The notes under the pieces: model-generated
Database searches by the model: none
Told to the model about the DNA's origin: nothing
Seen by the model: only the letters and a program-made list of their open reading frames with translations
Assembly (NCBI GenBank): GCA_021234155.1
Contig: JAJEKV010000057.1
Span: 6,293,821-6,357,820, forward strand
DNA length: 64,000 bases
Origin: Isoetes taiwanensis
Lineage: Eukaryota; Streptophyta; Lycopodiopsida; Isoetales; Isoetaceae
Direction of reading: 5' to 3'
Shown here: piece by piece, positions 23,788-36,980 of the stretch
Layout of the letters: every line of letters begins with the position of its first letter
Numbering within the stretch: the stretch's first letter is position 1
Program-made: the position numbers and the translations under genes

Positions 23788-24927
23788 TGAATATGGTCGA
23801 AATGACAATCGTACCTTGGTAGATAAGTTTTATGAAAAGATATGATGGATTGAGCAACTAATTGGAGATTCACATGCCAATTTAAAGTTTGGGTCATTTT
23901 TGCGCATTAGTCAGACTCCAATCTAATGAAATCGATGCTAATCTTATGGAAAAATCGAGCAATGTGGAACGATTCTTGGCTGAAGAATCCTCTTAACAAA
24001 TGAAGGGTGTAAAACAACGAACCCACCAGCACCCAAAAAAAAGCAGGAAGCAGGGGTGCTAAAAGCATGCGTCCGGATGCGTGCTTTTGCACCCCACCAA
24101 CATAATCTCAGATGTCCTTCCTTATGATCAATTAGGGTTATCAATGCCTTATACAAGATACCTGGCACAATCCTGTGTCAAAGGTTGAAATGCCTCAACA
24201 GTTGTTGGCAGATATACAACAGTTATTGGAAGAGGTCCAAGGATATTTGCTCGCAATAAGAAGTCGTCAGAAAAACTTGGCAGACAAGCGTAGAACGACA
24301 AGGAAGTTTAAGATGGGTGATAGCGTGTGGCTCCAAAATCCAAAGGAACTTTCCATGGATTTGGGCAAGGATTAACATCAGTCTCAAATTCAAAATCCCT
24401 ACCAAAGATTTGGAGCCCATTTGAACTAGCAATAATGATGTTTACCAGGTTTGGTTGCACGAACCTCAGGCTCGGATAAGGCTTGATCGGGGATTTTTGC
24501 CCATCGCTACAGGTTCGGGTACCAACTAAAGTCCAAATTTGGGAATTGCTTACAAGGGCATTAATAGACTCCACCAAATCTCTAATGGGGAAGATCAAGT
24601 GGACGGGCCACTAGGAAAACAGCCCAGACCAGACGACAAAGGCAAGGGAGAAGCCTCTTTCATGAGGAGAGAGGCACAGGCAAAGGCCCAATCAACGAAG
24701 TCGGCCCCGTAGGCAGTTGACTGCTGCTTAGGTCTGACAGCAAACCAGGTATCGACAGAGGCCTGAAGAAAACTTGAGGTGAGAATTGAGAGTAACAATA
24801 TCCAAATTGCAAGCCTGATAGAAGAGGTACAATCCTCAGTACCTATGTGCTCAGAAGGCAATTGGCAATGGAGAAAGCGTATTGTAGAGATGGAAACCTG
24901 CACATAGCAGATGGAAGACAACATATG

Positions 24928-26492
24928 TGTGACGTTCCAGGCATTTATACGGTATACGTATGCATGTCGGGACACATCACTGAGATATAAGGGGGTAATT
25001 GGCTAAGTGGAAGTCAACCACAATGGTTTTATTTAGCTATGTTAATAAACCCATTGTGGATAATTATAAAGTATTTGGCCTAATTACCCTAATTAAGCTA
25101 AATTAGTTAATTAGCACCAACAAGGGGGGCGCCAGCTGGCCCAAATCGATTGGCCAGGGGGGACCTTCCATTTTGGTCCTAGGAAAAGGGGTCCTGCCCC
25201 ATTCTGACTCCCAAATTCGAATTGGGAGCTAAGGAGGAGCAGCAGTTATCAGCCAAGCTTGAGTTATCATCAACCACCCGCCAGCCTAGTGTGATGGACC
25301 CATACCGAGACCATGGCTCCAGCCAGGACACGGGTTAGTGAGTAGATAGCTTGGTTTTCCTAGTTAGTCGTAGGATTAACCCTTGTTTGAGTAGGTGAAT
25401 GGTTAATCTCTATTTTATGTTCTATTCAAGTTATGGATGGATGGATGGATGTATTAGCTTAGTTCTTTCCGTTCCTATGGTGTTGTATGGGCTAAAGGGG
25501 TGGGTAGAGACCTAAAGGCCATCTAGCAGTAGAGATGCTCCTAGATAGAACCCCTAAAACCCTGTACTTGCGGCCTGTGCACAAGAGCCCACCTGGCCGT
25601 GGATGCTATGATGTGGATCAGCACCAAACAACGGGTATGAAGGTGAATCGGGGGTAAGGTCCTGCTTAGCGCGGCTACGGGACTCCTACAGTGTGCTAGA
25701 CTTAGAGCCAGTCACTGTGTGTGGGCTGGGTATGGGTCTGACACTCCCTGGGCCGGAGGGTGGGAGCCTCTATGGCCGCCCTGGGCTCGAACGGGTTGGT
25801 GAGCTGACCTTTAGATTTAGGGGAGTAGGTCGGGTACGGATGCGGGGGTCACTGAGGGGGCATGTATCCTCTAGCGCACCCAGGGATCCGTCATACCCGG
25901 GGAGGGGACGCCTCCCTGACCTGCCTCATCGGACCGGGGAGATGTAACCCGGAGTAGTCCTGAAGGGTGATTCCTTGGGATTGCGTCTCCGGAGGGCTAC
26001 AAGCACGTCATAGCATGATACAGCCTATCTGCAAAGTGTGCACAGGAGGGGCGGATGGAGTGGACAACCCTAGCCATTGTCTTATGCCGCCCAACGCCAT
26101 GTTATATCTCTCGTTGTTGATATCTTGAGGCCCCTCGGGCCGCCGTTGATCCCTTGGAGTCCGAGCCCCGGTAGTGCCTCGTTATTGTGTTGTTACATGT
26201 TGTTATGTATGGATTATCTTTGCCATATTGATGAGGATGGGCCACCCTTCGTGGTGGTATATTATTTGCATTATGATTGGATGCTAACGTATATGTATGC
26301 TTCCGCTGTCATAGGATTTCCCCATAGAGGACGTGGGGCGAATGACACCTCCGTGATCCTCGCCCGGATACTTGGCCATCCCGAGTAGTCCGAGCATGAC
26401 GGAGGGCCTTGCCGTGGTGATTTAATCGCCATGGGAGGGGAAGTCCCGTATCTATACGATGGGAGCATCGTATGGACTCTGGGAGCGTCACA
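24928..26492 (+). repeat. probable Gypsy 3' LTR
   Basis: The 1,565-bp segment starts TGTGACG and ends CGTCACA, a 7-bp perfect inverted terminus typical of Gypsy LTRs. It follows the integrase end by about 560 bp, where a 3' LTR should be. It is much more GC-rich than the surrounding DNA, especially 25.5-26.5 kb, and includes a short (ATGG)n run near 25435. The small frames in it are not expected to be genes. Confidence 0.55.
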
Positions 26493-26499
26493 ATATGTT

Positions 26500-29400
26500 T
26501 AGCGCACTTCAAGTGGCAGCAAGACAAGCAGGATCGCGCTAACCTCTAGACCTGCATGGACTCCCTATCCATCACCATGGAAGCTATGACACAAGGCAGG
26601 CAACGTGCTGAGCAAGTGATGACGGTAACCATCTCCTGCCTTTGATCCGAAGTTGAGAAGGCCACTAGTATAATGCAAAGAGTCTAGACCACCTCTAAGG
26701 AGAGCCAATCACAACTGAAAGCCCCTTTCAGAGGGTTGAGACACTGAAAGTGGCCTCATTGGTAGCGAACCCTACGCTGGACTCCCGCTTACAGAAACTT
26801 GAGCACAGCTCCGCTACTCGAGATCGGGAGGTGCAGGAGCTGCGGGCCGCCGTAACCCAACAAGGCAAGGGCCTTCATGTAGAATTTTAGTAGTGGTGCA
26901 TTGCATGTGTGAATTGGCAAGGCAACAATAATTTCAACAGGAGCTGAGCTCCAGTCTTTAGAAAGGAGAGGCTACAACACATGCCATGGCAGTTCCACAC
27001 GTTCAAAAGCCTGCACGACGTCAGCAAGAGCCACCTACTGTTGTACGACCAAGCTGCCCCATGCCGCCACTGCCCCAGCGCAAGCCACAGTCGTCTGCAA
27101 ACAGCACCCGCTACATGGATCAACATTGATCCGATAATCAGAGAGCTTCCAAGCTGAGATGCAGAAGCCATAATGTGGTGGTACGTGGCCTAACAGAAGA
27201 GGCAGAGAGAATCTCATCAACCGGCTCCAGACACTGATCCTCGCCAAATGGCATTCCATATGCCGGCACACATTATTAAGGCGAGCGACCATGGTGCCCA
27301 GCACCCTAACTGCCCCCGGTGGTCAGATTCACGGTCAAGGACGCGTAAGTGTGAGCAATTATCCTGCGTTATTGCAAGGAGTTGAAGGGGACCATCCTGT
27401 ATATTGATCGAGTTTTGATCCCAGCACAATAGGAAGACCGTAGGCATGAGTTGGCCAAAGTTAAGAGCATTTGCAGATAGTGAGGAGTTGCAACACTAAT
27501 CAGGGATAAGATGCAGATCTTCTGGTTGCCAAACACTGCTGCAAACCCTCAGAGCTCTTTTTCCAAGGCTCTTCTGTGGATGCGCGTGTAAAACTGTAGT
27601 GGTAGGCCTCTCTTTGTAGCAGCATCTTCATACATACCGAGAGCAACTTCTGTCACACCCACTCGGATTGGATAGGTTGGATCCCTATATCAATCTATAT
27701 GATGACATATAGCAGCACAAGGAGTTGGGCAGTGTCATACTCCTTGAAGACTTCAATGCATGCACTGGAGTGGAACAACCCATGAGATTTGACCCCTTGA
27801 TTGACGATGTGCTGCAACTGCGCCCTGTAGAAGGAGCTTGGCCACCGGCATCAGATGACAATCAGGTCACGTGCTATTGTAGGCAGTTTCTTTTACTCTG
27901 TGGTATCTTTAACTTGGTAATTTACAATGGACTAGCACAATGGTCATCCTCCCGCAGGCGCACTTGTAGGCAGGAGAACTAGGGGGCTGGATCTAGTGTG
28001 GTGTGCTATGTATTGGTGGTTGAGCAAGATATACATGTGGTCAAGCACTTCTGGATGGGAATAAATTGCAGGGATGAGGAGATCGACTTAGGCCATCTAC
28101 CACTTTACTTAAAGCTGGCCTAGCAGGCTGTTCGGACCCCCCTGTGCAGCAGCTCCCAGGTAGATGCTTATGTCTCTAGATGCTCACAGATGTCTTGGCA
28201 AGAACTTTTGCAGTATCCTATGCTAGAGCAACAGACGAACCAACTGATTGATGTGCTCGAGACTGCTGCTCTGCTTTGGGAGAAGTCACCCTCGACGAAC
28301 CTAGGGGACCATAACCTTCCCACATAACTAGTGGTTTGATGTTGCAAGAACCATAAACGCTGGCTCCACCAGGTCGCAAACCTTGTTCTATGCCCACACA
28401 CGGCTAGACAGTACTGCGCTATCCTTAAAACTAAGAAAGTTAGATACATTGCGGTGCATCAAAGGGAAATGTTCTACCTCCTGGACCGTCATCCCAGGAT
28501 CTTCTGGAAAAGGGCGCTCAGAAAACGAGTACAGCCTATAGGGAACATCACTCTTGAGCACTGGGGGCAGCTCTACGATCCTCAGAGTGCACAACTGCAT
28601 TACCCTCGCAGGAAGGCCCAACGCTAAAAATCACAAAGGCAGATGTGGTCCAGGGCTTATAGCGTCTTGCCAATGGAAAACTGCCAGACTTGGATGGTAT
28701 GCAGGCAGAGTTAAGTGGGCAGGGCCATCCATAGTATCGTACTAACCACCTTGTTCAACAGGGCATTACAAGAAGGTTTTCCATTGCAGTGGACCATAGT
28801 TATACCTATCTACAAGAGATGTGACCCACACTGCCCAGCTAATTATCGAAGAATCATGCTCAGTTTGGTGTTTGCAAAACTGCTAGCCGGGATTCTTGAG
28901 CACCAGTTGATAAAGCAGAGGCAGCAGAGGTATGGGCCCTCATGCAAGCGGGATTGAGGCCCCACCACCTAACCATTGATTACATCTTCAGCTGCGCACT
29001 CTAATTAAAGAGCGAGAACAATCGCCAAGACCTGTATTGTTGCTTCGTGGACTTTGCCAAAGCCTTTGACACTGTGCCTCCAGAAAAGCTATATGTAAGA
29101 TTGCGCTAGCTGGGGGGGACCCTGTAGATCTGCAAAATGCATTGTACATGCTATATGAGACATGCTTAGGCTGGTTGCAGCCCATTGGTCAACCATTCGA
29201 TAGTAATATCGTGGTCCACCAGGGATACCCTCTGTCTCCAACATTGTTTGGGTTTTAAGTTGATCAATTTGAGAGATGACTTGCTGACAATGGGGGCGAG
29301 GTAGCCCATCTTTTGCACGAGATCACCATGTAGTTAATATATGCTGATGATGTGGAACTCCTAGCTTACATTCTGGTGTGCAGTGCCATCTCGATGTCCT

Positions 29401-30510
29401 GGATACATTTTGTCATGTGATTAATATGCACATTAACCTGGCAAGAATAAGGTGCTCCTCATATCATCCTCACGTATGTCAAGCCCCCCCCCCCTTCAGT
29501 TACTGAAGGCAAAATGTGGAAGTGGCACCCATCTACAAATATTTGGGAGTAGAGTTTCCTTCTACTATGCACTGGAATACTTCCATCCGACTACGAACAA
29601 CAGCGTACTGGAAGGCACTACATTCAGTGCAAAACAACAGTCATAGAGCAGAGCTGTATGATCGGGCTCATCAGTCGCACCTGTTTAAGGTTTAAGTGGA
29701 GCCCATCCTTTTATACGGGGCCGGAGTTGGGGGCTAGCTAGTGGTGTTCCTCGCTACCTGGAATGGCTTGGAACAGGTGCAGAAAGTCTTTTTAGCACAG
29801 GCACTGGAGGTGAAGTCCACAATCCCATATCAAATCCTATTGCAGAAGACAGGTTTCTTGTCTCTATAGAGGGTGGCCCTTGATCACCACATGGTCTTTT
29901 TAGAAGGTGGTCAATATGGACGATGCTCTTCTCTCTAACCTGGCTTATACCATGGCAATTAGGCAGCATCAATTCAAGGCCTGTTGAAAGAGAGCTCAGA
30001 GGCTGTCCAGATGGAATATGCAAGAGCTCAGGTTCATAAAGGTGCAAACAGAGGCAGAACACCATAGCTTGAGGCAATATCTTTACACTTATTCCTCAGC
30101 AAACTCTGGGATGCGAGTGCCCTTGAACAGACCAAGACAACACATTACCAGCACCACATAAACTCCCCATTAGAATGGGGCTCACAACATTACATGAGTA
30201 CCTATTTGCCAATGAAAAGGTCCAAACTCATTGCCTCGATTCATACAGGTGCACACTGCCTCCGAATTGAGATGGGCAGGTGGATTGGAGAGCCACGCCA
30301 AAAAAGACTTTGTTAATGCTGTCAAATGGGAGTCGTTGAGGATGAATGCCATACCCTTCAGGGCTGTCTAACGTATGATCAAATCTGGACATGCTATGCT
30401 GAGTTGGTCAAACCCAGCCAACTGCTACATATGATATTGAGCATGGCTTAGTTGCGGATGCTAGGATCATACCTTCAGGAAGTCATGGATATGCGAGATT
30501 AGTTATGTTC
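26500..30510 (+). mobile_element. decayed LINE (EN and RT remnants)
   Basis: Successive protein-like blocks appear on the plus strand in shifting frames. They are a possible ORF1 remnant (26.5-27.6 kb), an endonuclease block with LLEDFNACTGVEQP (27.74 kb), the RT N-terminal block FPLQWTIVIPIYKRCDPHC (about 28.78 kb), the RT motif A region YCCFVDFAKAFDTVP (about 29.04 kb), the motif C core YADDVELL (about 29.34 kb) and a following YKYLGVEF. This order (endonuclease, then RT) is that of a non-LTR retrotransposon. Numerous stops and frame changes break it; no zf-RVT or A-tail was identified. The 5' boundary against the Gypsy LTR at 26492 is approximate. The copy is old and inactive, and its clade is not assigned. 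Confidence 0.72.
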
Positions 30511-31800
30511 TCGGACATTCATCTAGTATGTATATATATTTCATAATGTATATTTGTACAGTTTACAACATTCTTATTACTGCCACAGTTTTTCCTCCAA
30601 AAACCCTTTCTTTTTTGGGGGAAGGGGTTGGGGGTTTAATCCCACAATAATAAGTGTGATGCGCTTCTTCATTAGGTCCCATAGACCGATTAGTCTCCTG
30701 ATAGATGATAAAAACCATTCTATTCTATTCTATACTTATTTCCATTACTATTCCCAATTCCATCCATAGACGGACTTGCAGAGGCCATAATTGCCATTCT
30801 CATAGTAACTCCATAAGAAGCAATGAAAATTAAATTCAACCAACAATAACACCCAAAAAGGAAACCTATTAAGGAGCAAAAATTTCGTTTGAACTAGAGA
30901 CGTAAAGCCAATGTCGACTCCAAATAATCTAGATGAGCAGACATGCATATGGGCCACGTGAAGAGCATGCACATGGACCTAGAGACTATTTATAGGGCGT
31001 GTTTTCAACGCCAATCTTTGGATAGCATCGTGTTCAAACCTTCATATATGTAAAAAAAAAAAAGAAAAAAGAAAGAAAGAAAGATTATAACTGTGTTGAT
31101 TCAGTATTGCTTGTTGCTACGACCTTGAAAATTTGAATTGGAATGATTTAACAATAGTGGACGCTTTCCAAATGTAGGATCTAGGCCCATGTGCATGATT
31201 ATTACGTGGCCAATGTGTGTGTCTGCCAGACGTCCATGCGATGTTTGCCAACTTGTAAAAGCATGCATGTTGCCACGTGTCTAACGTAAAGGTATTGTCA
31301 ATATCATCATATGTACAATGTGTAGCTTCAAGGAAAGGTCGTCTGCAACAAGAAACGGTGAAGGTTTGAATTCTTTTCATGCTCGAATGTTTTGTTATAC
31401 GCATTATTATGAATGTTCTATTGTAATAATACATATTCCGTAATCAAGGCATCAAAATCTCCAACAATGGTGATTTCTCCAACAATGGTTTTTTTCTGTA
31501 GTAATGGCGCAATCCATGCTTGTACGGTACCTGACACCAATGTACCAACTAATCCAGCTCGAGATGCATCAGTTGGATATCAAGTGCGGTCTATTTGAAT
31601 CAACAGATGCACCCAATTCAAGAATCCTCAAAACTGAGACTGAGTACGATCAAACATCTTTGGGAGACTAGCCTTAGGCTCTTTCAGTGCTCTGAAGGAC
31701 TGTTGCCATGAAGATAGTAAAGCAACCTCCAACTAATGAACACACTAGGATAATTCCTCATCCTCTTGCGCCTTTTTGGCACTCACTTGTTGTAACTACA
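30510..31800. other. intergenic DNA, no gene seen
   Basis: No recognisable coding sequence. An A-rich run with AAAG repeats lies at about 31052-31083 and could be a decayed poly-A tail or a microsatellite. Small frames at 31117-31434 and 31413-31598 have no recognisable domain. Confidence 0.45.
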
Positions 31801-31827
31801 TGAGCAACCTTTGATTTTCATGCTCCA

Positions 31828-33491
31828 GTGCCACAACTTTTGTTTACCCAAGATCCGAGAGAACGTACATGTGTCCTTGGTTCATTGGCTGTACCTATAG
31901 CTAGCACAAAACTTGATAAGATTCAACAAAAAAAGAGATTCCAGGATAGCCTTCGCAATGACATTAAGGATTTGCTCGTTACTTTTTATGAAGATCCCAA
32001 ATCACCTATAGAGGTTATTAGTCGAACAATATGATGTGATAATCAATTTGCTGAGGGGCATTATGAGCATCAAAATCTCGCCCTAGATTGAAGTAGATTC
32101 ATGCCTCGGTGGCAGTGGGCCCGTTCTGAGGGCCTACTCAGATATTCGACATCATTCTTCTTGATGGCCACACTATGATGGAAATGAAGTAGTACATTGT
32201 CGAGGATCACTGCTTGAAGGTGAAGATGAAAAGCAACGACTCGAGGAAATCGGTTATATTTATATTGTGGGGTCTCGAGCATAAAGTAGTGAATTGTGCA
32301 CACAAATCAATTTGTACCAAGCAAATCAAGTAAGTGCTAATGGGAACTTAGTTCTAGTTTTCTAGTTAGATTAAGCAGTCTGAGTAAGTCCAATAGTTCA
32401 GCTCGATCCAACTATTTTGAAGTTTCGACTCACTTAGAAAAAGAGTTAAACAAGTAAATCCAGCCAAAGTTACAACGATTTTGTTGTATATCCAGAGTAC
32501 GTAAAGTCTGTTCCTAATACTAGTTCCATTTCATTAAATCAGGTTAGTAGAGCTTTAGCAGCACTGGTTGAGCTCATTATAGCTAGGTGCCATTAGGTTC
32601 TTGCCTCCGTTCTCTTGAATTCAAGAGCAACTCCTGTTTCATGGGCCAAAAATTTGCTTTAATGCATCGATTAAATATACTTTCTTGTCCAGCTTCTAAA
32701 GCAGTAATAGCGCCCTATTGCATCAGGGGATGGTGTTGAAGAGTCCAAGCTAGTCCATGTGGCTCTTGGTGATTTGGCATGTGCGATCTCTTTCAACATA
32801 ATTAGCAGCCCCAAACATCTAGGTACTTTTGGTTTGCCTTGATTTGTAACTTCATAATCCGGAGATTGATTGGGAGAAGTGGGCAACCAAGAAGTCTCAA
32901 AAAAGCAGCGCACCCAAGGTATGCGTGATCTCTTTTGATATGATTAGCAGCCCAAAACAACTAGTTATTTTTGGTCTGCCTTGGTTTGTAACTTCATAAT
33001 CCAGAGATTGATTGGAAGAAGTGAGCAACCAAGGAGTCTCGAAAAAGTAATGCATCAAGTCTTGCACTCCTACAGGTCCAGATTCAGGATCCATCAAATT
33101 TTGACAATTTTTATATACAGAGGTTATGCAAGGAAGGCTAGAAGAAGTGAATTTTCTTGTTTGTAGTCTTAACAACTTTGTCTTCCAGTCTACAGAAGTC
33201 AGAGACTCAACTTCCTACAAAGTATTTGGAGTCTACAGATGTCTTCGACAAGGTGAAGGCCAACACACTTCCAGAGCACCATCTTACAATTGTCATATTG
33301 ATCTGTAGCTAGAGAAGGAACCACCATGGCTTCAATTTATCATCTATCGTCAGAGCTTGAGGTTCTTTGAGGATATATCGATGAGAACTTGAAACATGGA
33401 TTTATTCGACATTCAAGATCTCCTGCTAGTGCACTCATTTTCTTTGTTAAAAAGAAAGATGGTCTCTTTGTTTGGTCGTGGATTATCAGAG
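31828..33491 (+). mobile_element. Ty3/Gypsy fragments (fossil), interrupted by Copia
   Basis: At 31.92-32.06 kb the frame KRFQDSLRNDIKDLLVTFYE resembles the C-terminal part of a plant Gypsy gag. At 33.33-33.49 kb the translated sequence ([15 protein letters not shown], then [11 protein letters not shown]) is the start of Gypsy reverse transcriptase. That homology stops exactly where a short LTR begins at 33492, so a Copia element inserted into it. The element is broken in several places, and the middle portion is replaced or rearranged, including a duplication at 32.77-33.06 kb. No LTRs of this element were found. Confidence 0.6.
32770..33058. repeat. ~150-bp tandem duplication
   Basis: Two adjacent diverged units (about 32770-32917 and 32921-33058) share gcgatctctt, attagcagcccaaa, gccttg-tttgtaacttcat and agagattgattgg blocks in the same order. 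By eye they are about 80-85% identical. The duplication lies inside the Gypsy fossil region. Confidence 0.8.
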
Positions 33492-35150
33492 TGTTAGCGA
33501 GGCTGCCTATTCTTAGGCAGCGTGCCTTTATAAAAAGGCAACGTAGCTACTATTAGCTTTCACCTTTTTCCATAAAAATACCTTTTATGGTATCTATATA
33601 TTGTAACATGATACATTCAATACATGTGTCTTCTTTTGTGGTGCATATCTCTCTCACTTGTGTTTTCTTAGTAAACTAGCAAGTTCAACATGGTATTAGA
33701 GCTTGCATCTGGTTTTGGAGCGGTTGTGAATTTTCGAGGGCTCACTGGGACGAAAACTTTGTATGTTTTTTCTGGAGCTGGATATCCAGCCTGGAAGATC
33801 AAGATAGAGCTCGTCCTGCAAGAAAAGCTTTTTGGGATTGTGACCGGAAATAATCTTTCTCCGGTGCAGCCGGTTGATGCAATTACTGGTAATCTTGTTC
33901 AAAACGGTGCTGCATACGATGCTTGGGTTAAGGATGTAGATGACTGGAACGAAAAAGATCAAACAGCTCGAGCATTGATTCTCTATGCACTCAAAGAATC
34001 TATTTTAATGGATGCTAAGGATTATGTTACTTCTAGTGAAGTATGGAAATATTTGGAAAAACTTATATGAAGAAGACTATGCATGAAGTGCTTAGTCTCC
34101 GCAAGGATCTTACATCATTGCAGTATCGTTTGAATGATTCGTTTGACGAACATGTGGATAAATTTAAAGCACTTCTAGAAGCACTGTCTGCAGCTGGTGC
34201 TAGTATTCTGCATGATCAACATGTTGTTCATTTTCTGGAATCCATGCCGGAAGAGCTTCAGACTCTTACGATAGTTCTAGCCAACAAAAAATCTATGACC
34301 TTAGATCGGGCTTGCGAATCTTTAAAAGATGGAGTACGAAAATTACAAAGGCAATCTATGCAAGACGATCAAGCTTTAATTGTTGATAATAAGAAACGAG
34401 GTCGAGAAGATGAAAAGGCTCTTGTTACTGATACTAGGCGGAGTCGTGGTCGTGGTCGTAGCCGAGGCCGTGGTGGTGGTAATCAGCAGTTGGCTAGACT
34501 TGAGCAACCTAAATCAGAGATTGTTTGTGCCTATTGTAAATAGCCGAATCATGTGGAAAGCGGATGTTATTACAAATGTTTTGTAAATGAGCATAAAGCT
34601 TTACTTCAGGCAATTTGAGATGGACCTCCTATTCGAGATGAACATGCTAGTATTGCATGTGATGAAACTTCTGAAGCCGCTTTCTCTACAGGAACTGTTG
34701 TTTCCATGACTAATGATTCAGGTGCCACACAACATATGACATTCCATAAGCACTGGTTAAAGAATTATCGCCCATTTTCAGTTCAAAAGCTTGTATTTCT
34801 TGGTGATAACACAAGTTATGAGGTCAAAGGCATTGGAGATCTTCATATTGATACTCCTAATGGGATACAAGTCTTGCGTGGTATTTTACATGTTCCTGGT
34901 TTGCGCCGCAATCTTGTTTCAGTCTCTAGACTTGCAGATCTTGGCTTGATCATTCAATTTGATAGACGGTGGTGTAAATTTATTCAAGATGGATGTGTAC
35001 TTGGAGTTGCCCCTCGAGAAGGTCATCTCTATGAGTTTAGGTTGACCGATGATTTTGTAAATCTTATGATTGCCATTGGAGATGAATCGAGTACATTGTG
35101 GCATCGTCGTTTTGCACATGTGAACTTCCAATACTTATTGGACATGGCCT
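33492..35150 (+). mobile_element. Ty1/Copia element, 5' part (fossil)
   Basis: A short LTR (33492-33690, 199 bp, TGTTAG...CAACA) is followed directly by TGGTATTAGAGC, a near match to the initiator-Met tRNA primer-binding site used by plant Copia elements. Downstream come gag (UBN2-type, about 33.7-34.5 kb, ending in an Arg/Gly-rich stretch), a protease region around DSGATQHMT (about 34.72 kb) and a GAG-pre-integrase domain (LWHRRFAHVNFQYLL, about 35.1 kb). The element then stops at about 35150, where LINE sequence takes over. Integrase, RT, RNase H and the 3' LTR are missing. It is broken, with a few breaks in the retained part plus the large 3' loss. It sits inside a Gypsy fossil. Confidence 0.8.
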
Positions 35151-35171
35151 CTGATAGAAAACCTCAAAGAG

Positions 35172-36980
35172 TTGTACACTGCCTTTGAGATTATCAAAGA
35201 TCAGCAAAAGGCGGCAGCATTTTGCATGGATGTCTTGGGGGAGGGCTCGATATGTGCCAGTCTGAACAAAATGAAAAAACTTGAAAAAGACTACACAGGG
35301 GGGCGAGCAAATGACAGGGATTGGGCTTGGAACACCTTAGAAATTCTGCAAGAAATGGAAAGAAACCTCTACAAGCTCATCACAGCCAAGCAGGGGCATA
35401 GTGAAAAGGATTGTTGCAGCCTAAGGAACAATATTTTCTAGAAATCCATGAACGAAATACTTAACAGAACTAAGGAGATTCTGGTGGATCTGGAAAATCT
35501 CAAATGGAACTCATTGGCCTCAATCAAACTTATAAGGAGGTGGGAAGACGCGGAAGACCATGTTATCGAGAGACATCGCAAGCTTTTCAAGAACAATCTT
35601 TCGAAGGATATTGCTCAGATTCTTGATAATGTATCCAAAAATTATGAAACTCATCAAATCCGTCTAAAAAAGGACACCAAGGCATGCAAGATCCGGGACA
35701 GTAACGGGTTTTTTAACCCTATAGAGGTCGGCCAATGCGACTGCAAAAACTGTGAAGAAGTGCAGATTTCTATGCTGAACCGAACCAGTACCAAAGTGGG
35801 GGACCACCATATCCGCAACAGAGTTCCAATTGTGAATTCTTTTTCTTATAAAAATGCTCTTCTTAATCAGGTTGATTATGAGTTTACTTCGTCTTATGAT
35901 GCCAATGAAGGCAGGAAAGAGTTTAAGGATGGTATTATTGATCTTTCTGGTATCAGGGATTCCTCGGCTTCAGATATGTACTCTAAGAGAGGGATTCTTA
36001 TCCATTTTCCTGATAAATGCCCTTCCCTTGGGGAGTTTAAGTTCTGGATCACAAAGGCTCAAAGGGTTCCGATCCTCTCTATTCTTAAATTAGACAATAA
36101 AACTTTCCAAATTTTGTGCTCTGATGAGAATAGTATAGGATCTATTCTTAGGAAAAAGCTGGACACAATTTGCAACAGTGAATTTTTCATTATGAAGTGG
36201 AGCCCGATTTACATCCCGGGTAACTATGGGTTAATCTCTACCTCCACTTGGGTTACTTATCCCAATTTACCGCCCAGCCTCTTGACCAAGACTCACCTGC
36301 AAGCTATTTCAGAAAAATTGGGTGAGGTCATCAGCATCAACATCCCTCAGACAAACTTCCCCTCAGTTTGCATTTCTAAGAGAATTAGATCCGACTGGAA
36401 GAGGGAAGTAATAGTGAAAGTATCAGACAGTACAGTCTTTAATTTGAGAATTGATTATTCCAAATTGCCCAAAGGGGATATTGATAAGGGTAAAGGGATA
36501 AATCAAGATGGCAAGCTGAACATCTCTATCCCCTTTATAATCAGACAAGAATGGAGACCCAAAAGTACTGGTTTGAATAGTATGGTTCAAAAAGGGGAAA
36601 GTAGCAATAGCAATAGCAACCAGGAAATAAGTAAAAGTGAAGCTCAGATAAAAGGGCATGAGGGTAATTTCAAGATCGATAAGAATTGGGTTCTTACTTT
36701 TAAGAATATTGATCTGTCCCTCAAAATCAACCCAGGCATCATGACTATCTCTCTCCCCCATAGGGTCTCTGACATATTAACTCAAGAGGATGTTTACAGC
36801 AATAGAGATGAGCAATCAAATGATTTCTCTTATGATGGTGATGATACGCGATGGCAGCATATTAGTCACAAAAAAAGAGGCAGAGGCCAAAAAAAGATTT
36901 ACTCTGGACCTATTAGGGTTAGTCCAAGAAAGGCAGCTATCCAATCCAGGATAGCTAAGAATAATTACACAATTGTTTAA
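35172..36980 (+). pseudogene. LINE ORF1 (DUF4283-like RNA-binding protein)
   Basis: The main frame, 35448-36980, encodes 510 residues. The same frame is open upstream from 35172 except for one stop at 35439-35441, so the natural start may lie upstream. The central part (RGILIHFPDKCPSLGEFKFW to about residue 320) resembles the DUF4283/RRM-like domain found in plant LINE ORF1 and related proteins. An N-terminal coiled-coil-like charged stretch precedes a CDCKNC cluster, and the C-terminus is basic (KKRGRGQKK). ORF1 of L1-type elements binds element RNA. The ORF1 stop is immediately followed by the ORF2 ATG at 36981. Confidence 0.7.

Larger units (their letters stand above)
22640..26492 (+). mobile_element. 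Ty3/Gypsy element, 3' part with LTR (fossil)
   Basis: Plus-strand sequence from about 22640 encodes the integrase zinc-binding region (GHVGFMKTYFKIRS, CQLCQQTK) and the start of the catalytic core (WEMASMDFI...LP), typical of Ty3/Gypsy polyproteins. A later stretch at about 24240-24340 (DKRRTTRKFKMGDSVWL) matches the C-terminal end of Gypsy integrase. About 560 bp further on, a probable 3' LTR spans 24928-26492. Gag, protease and reverse transcriptase are absent, so this is a 5'-truncated, broken copy with several breaks. Between the integrase parts sits a triple repeat (23272-23787) not usual for the family. An old insertion is likely; no second LTR is available for dating. Confidence 0.75.

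Noticed and set aside
31052-31085. A-rich AAAG run as a LINE tail
   Set aside because: No LINE coding sequence directly precedes it; more likely a simple repeat.
33492-35150. Treating the 199-bp LTR element and the 5.6-kb Copia as one element
   Set aside because: Their LTRs, gag and primer-binding sequences differ, and LINE sequence separates them.
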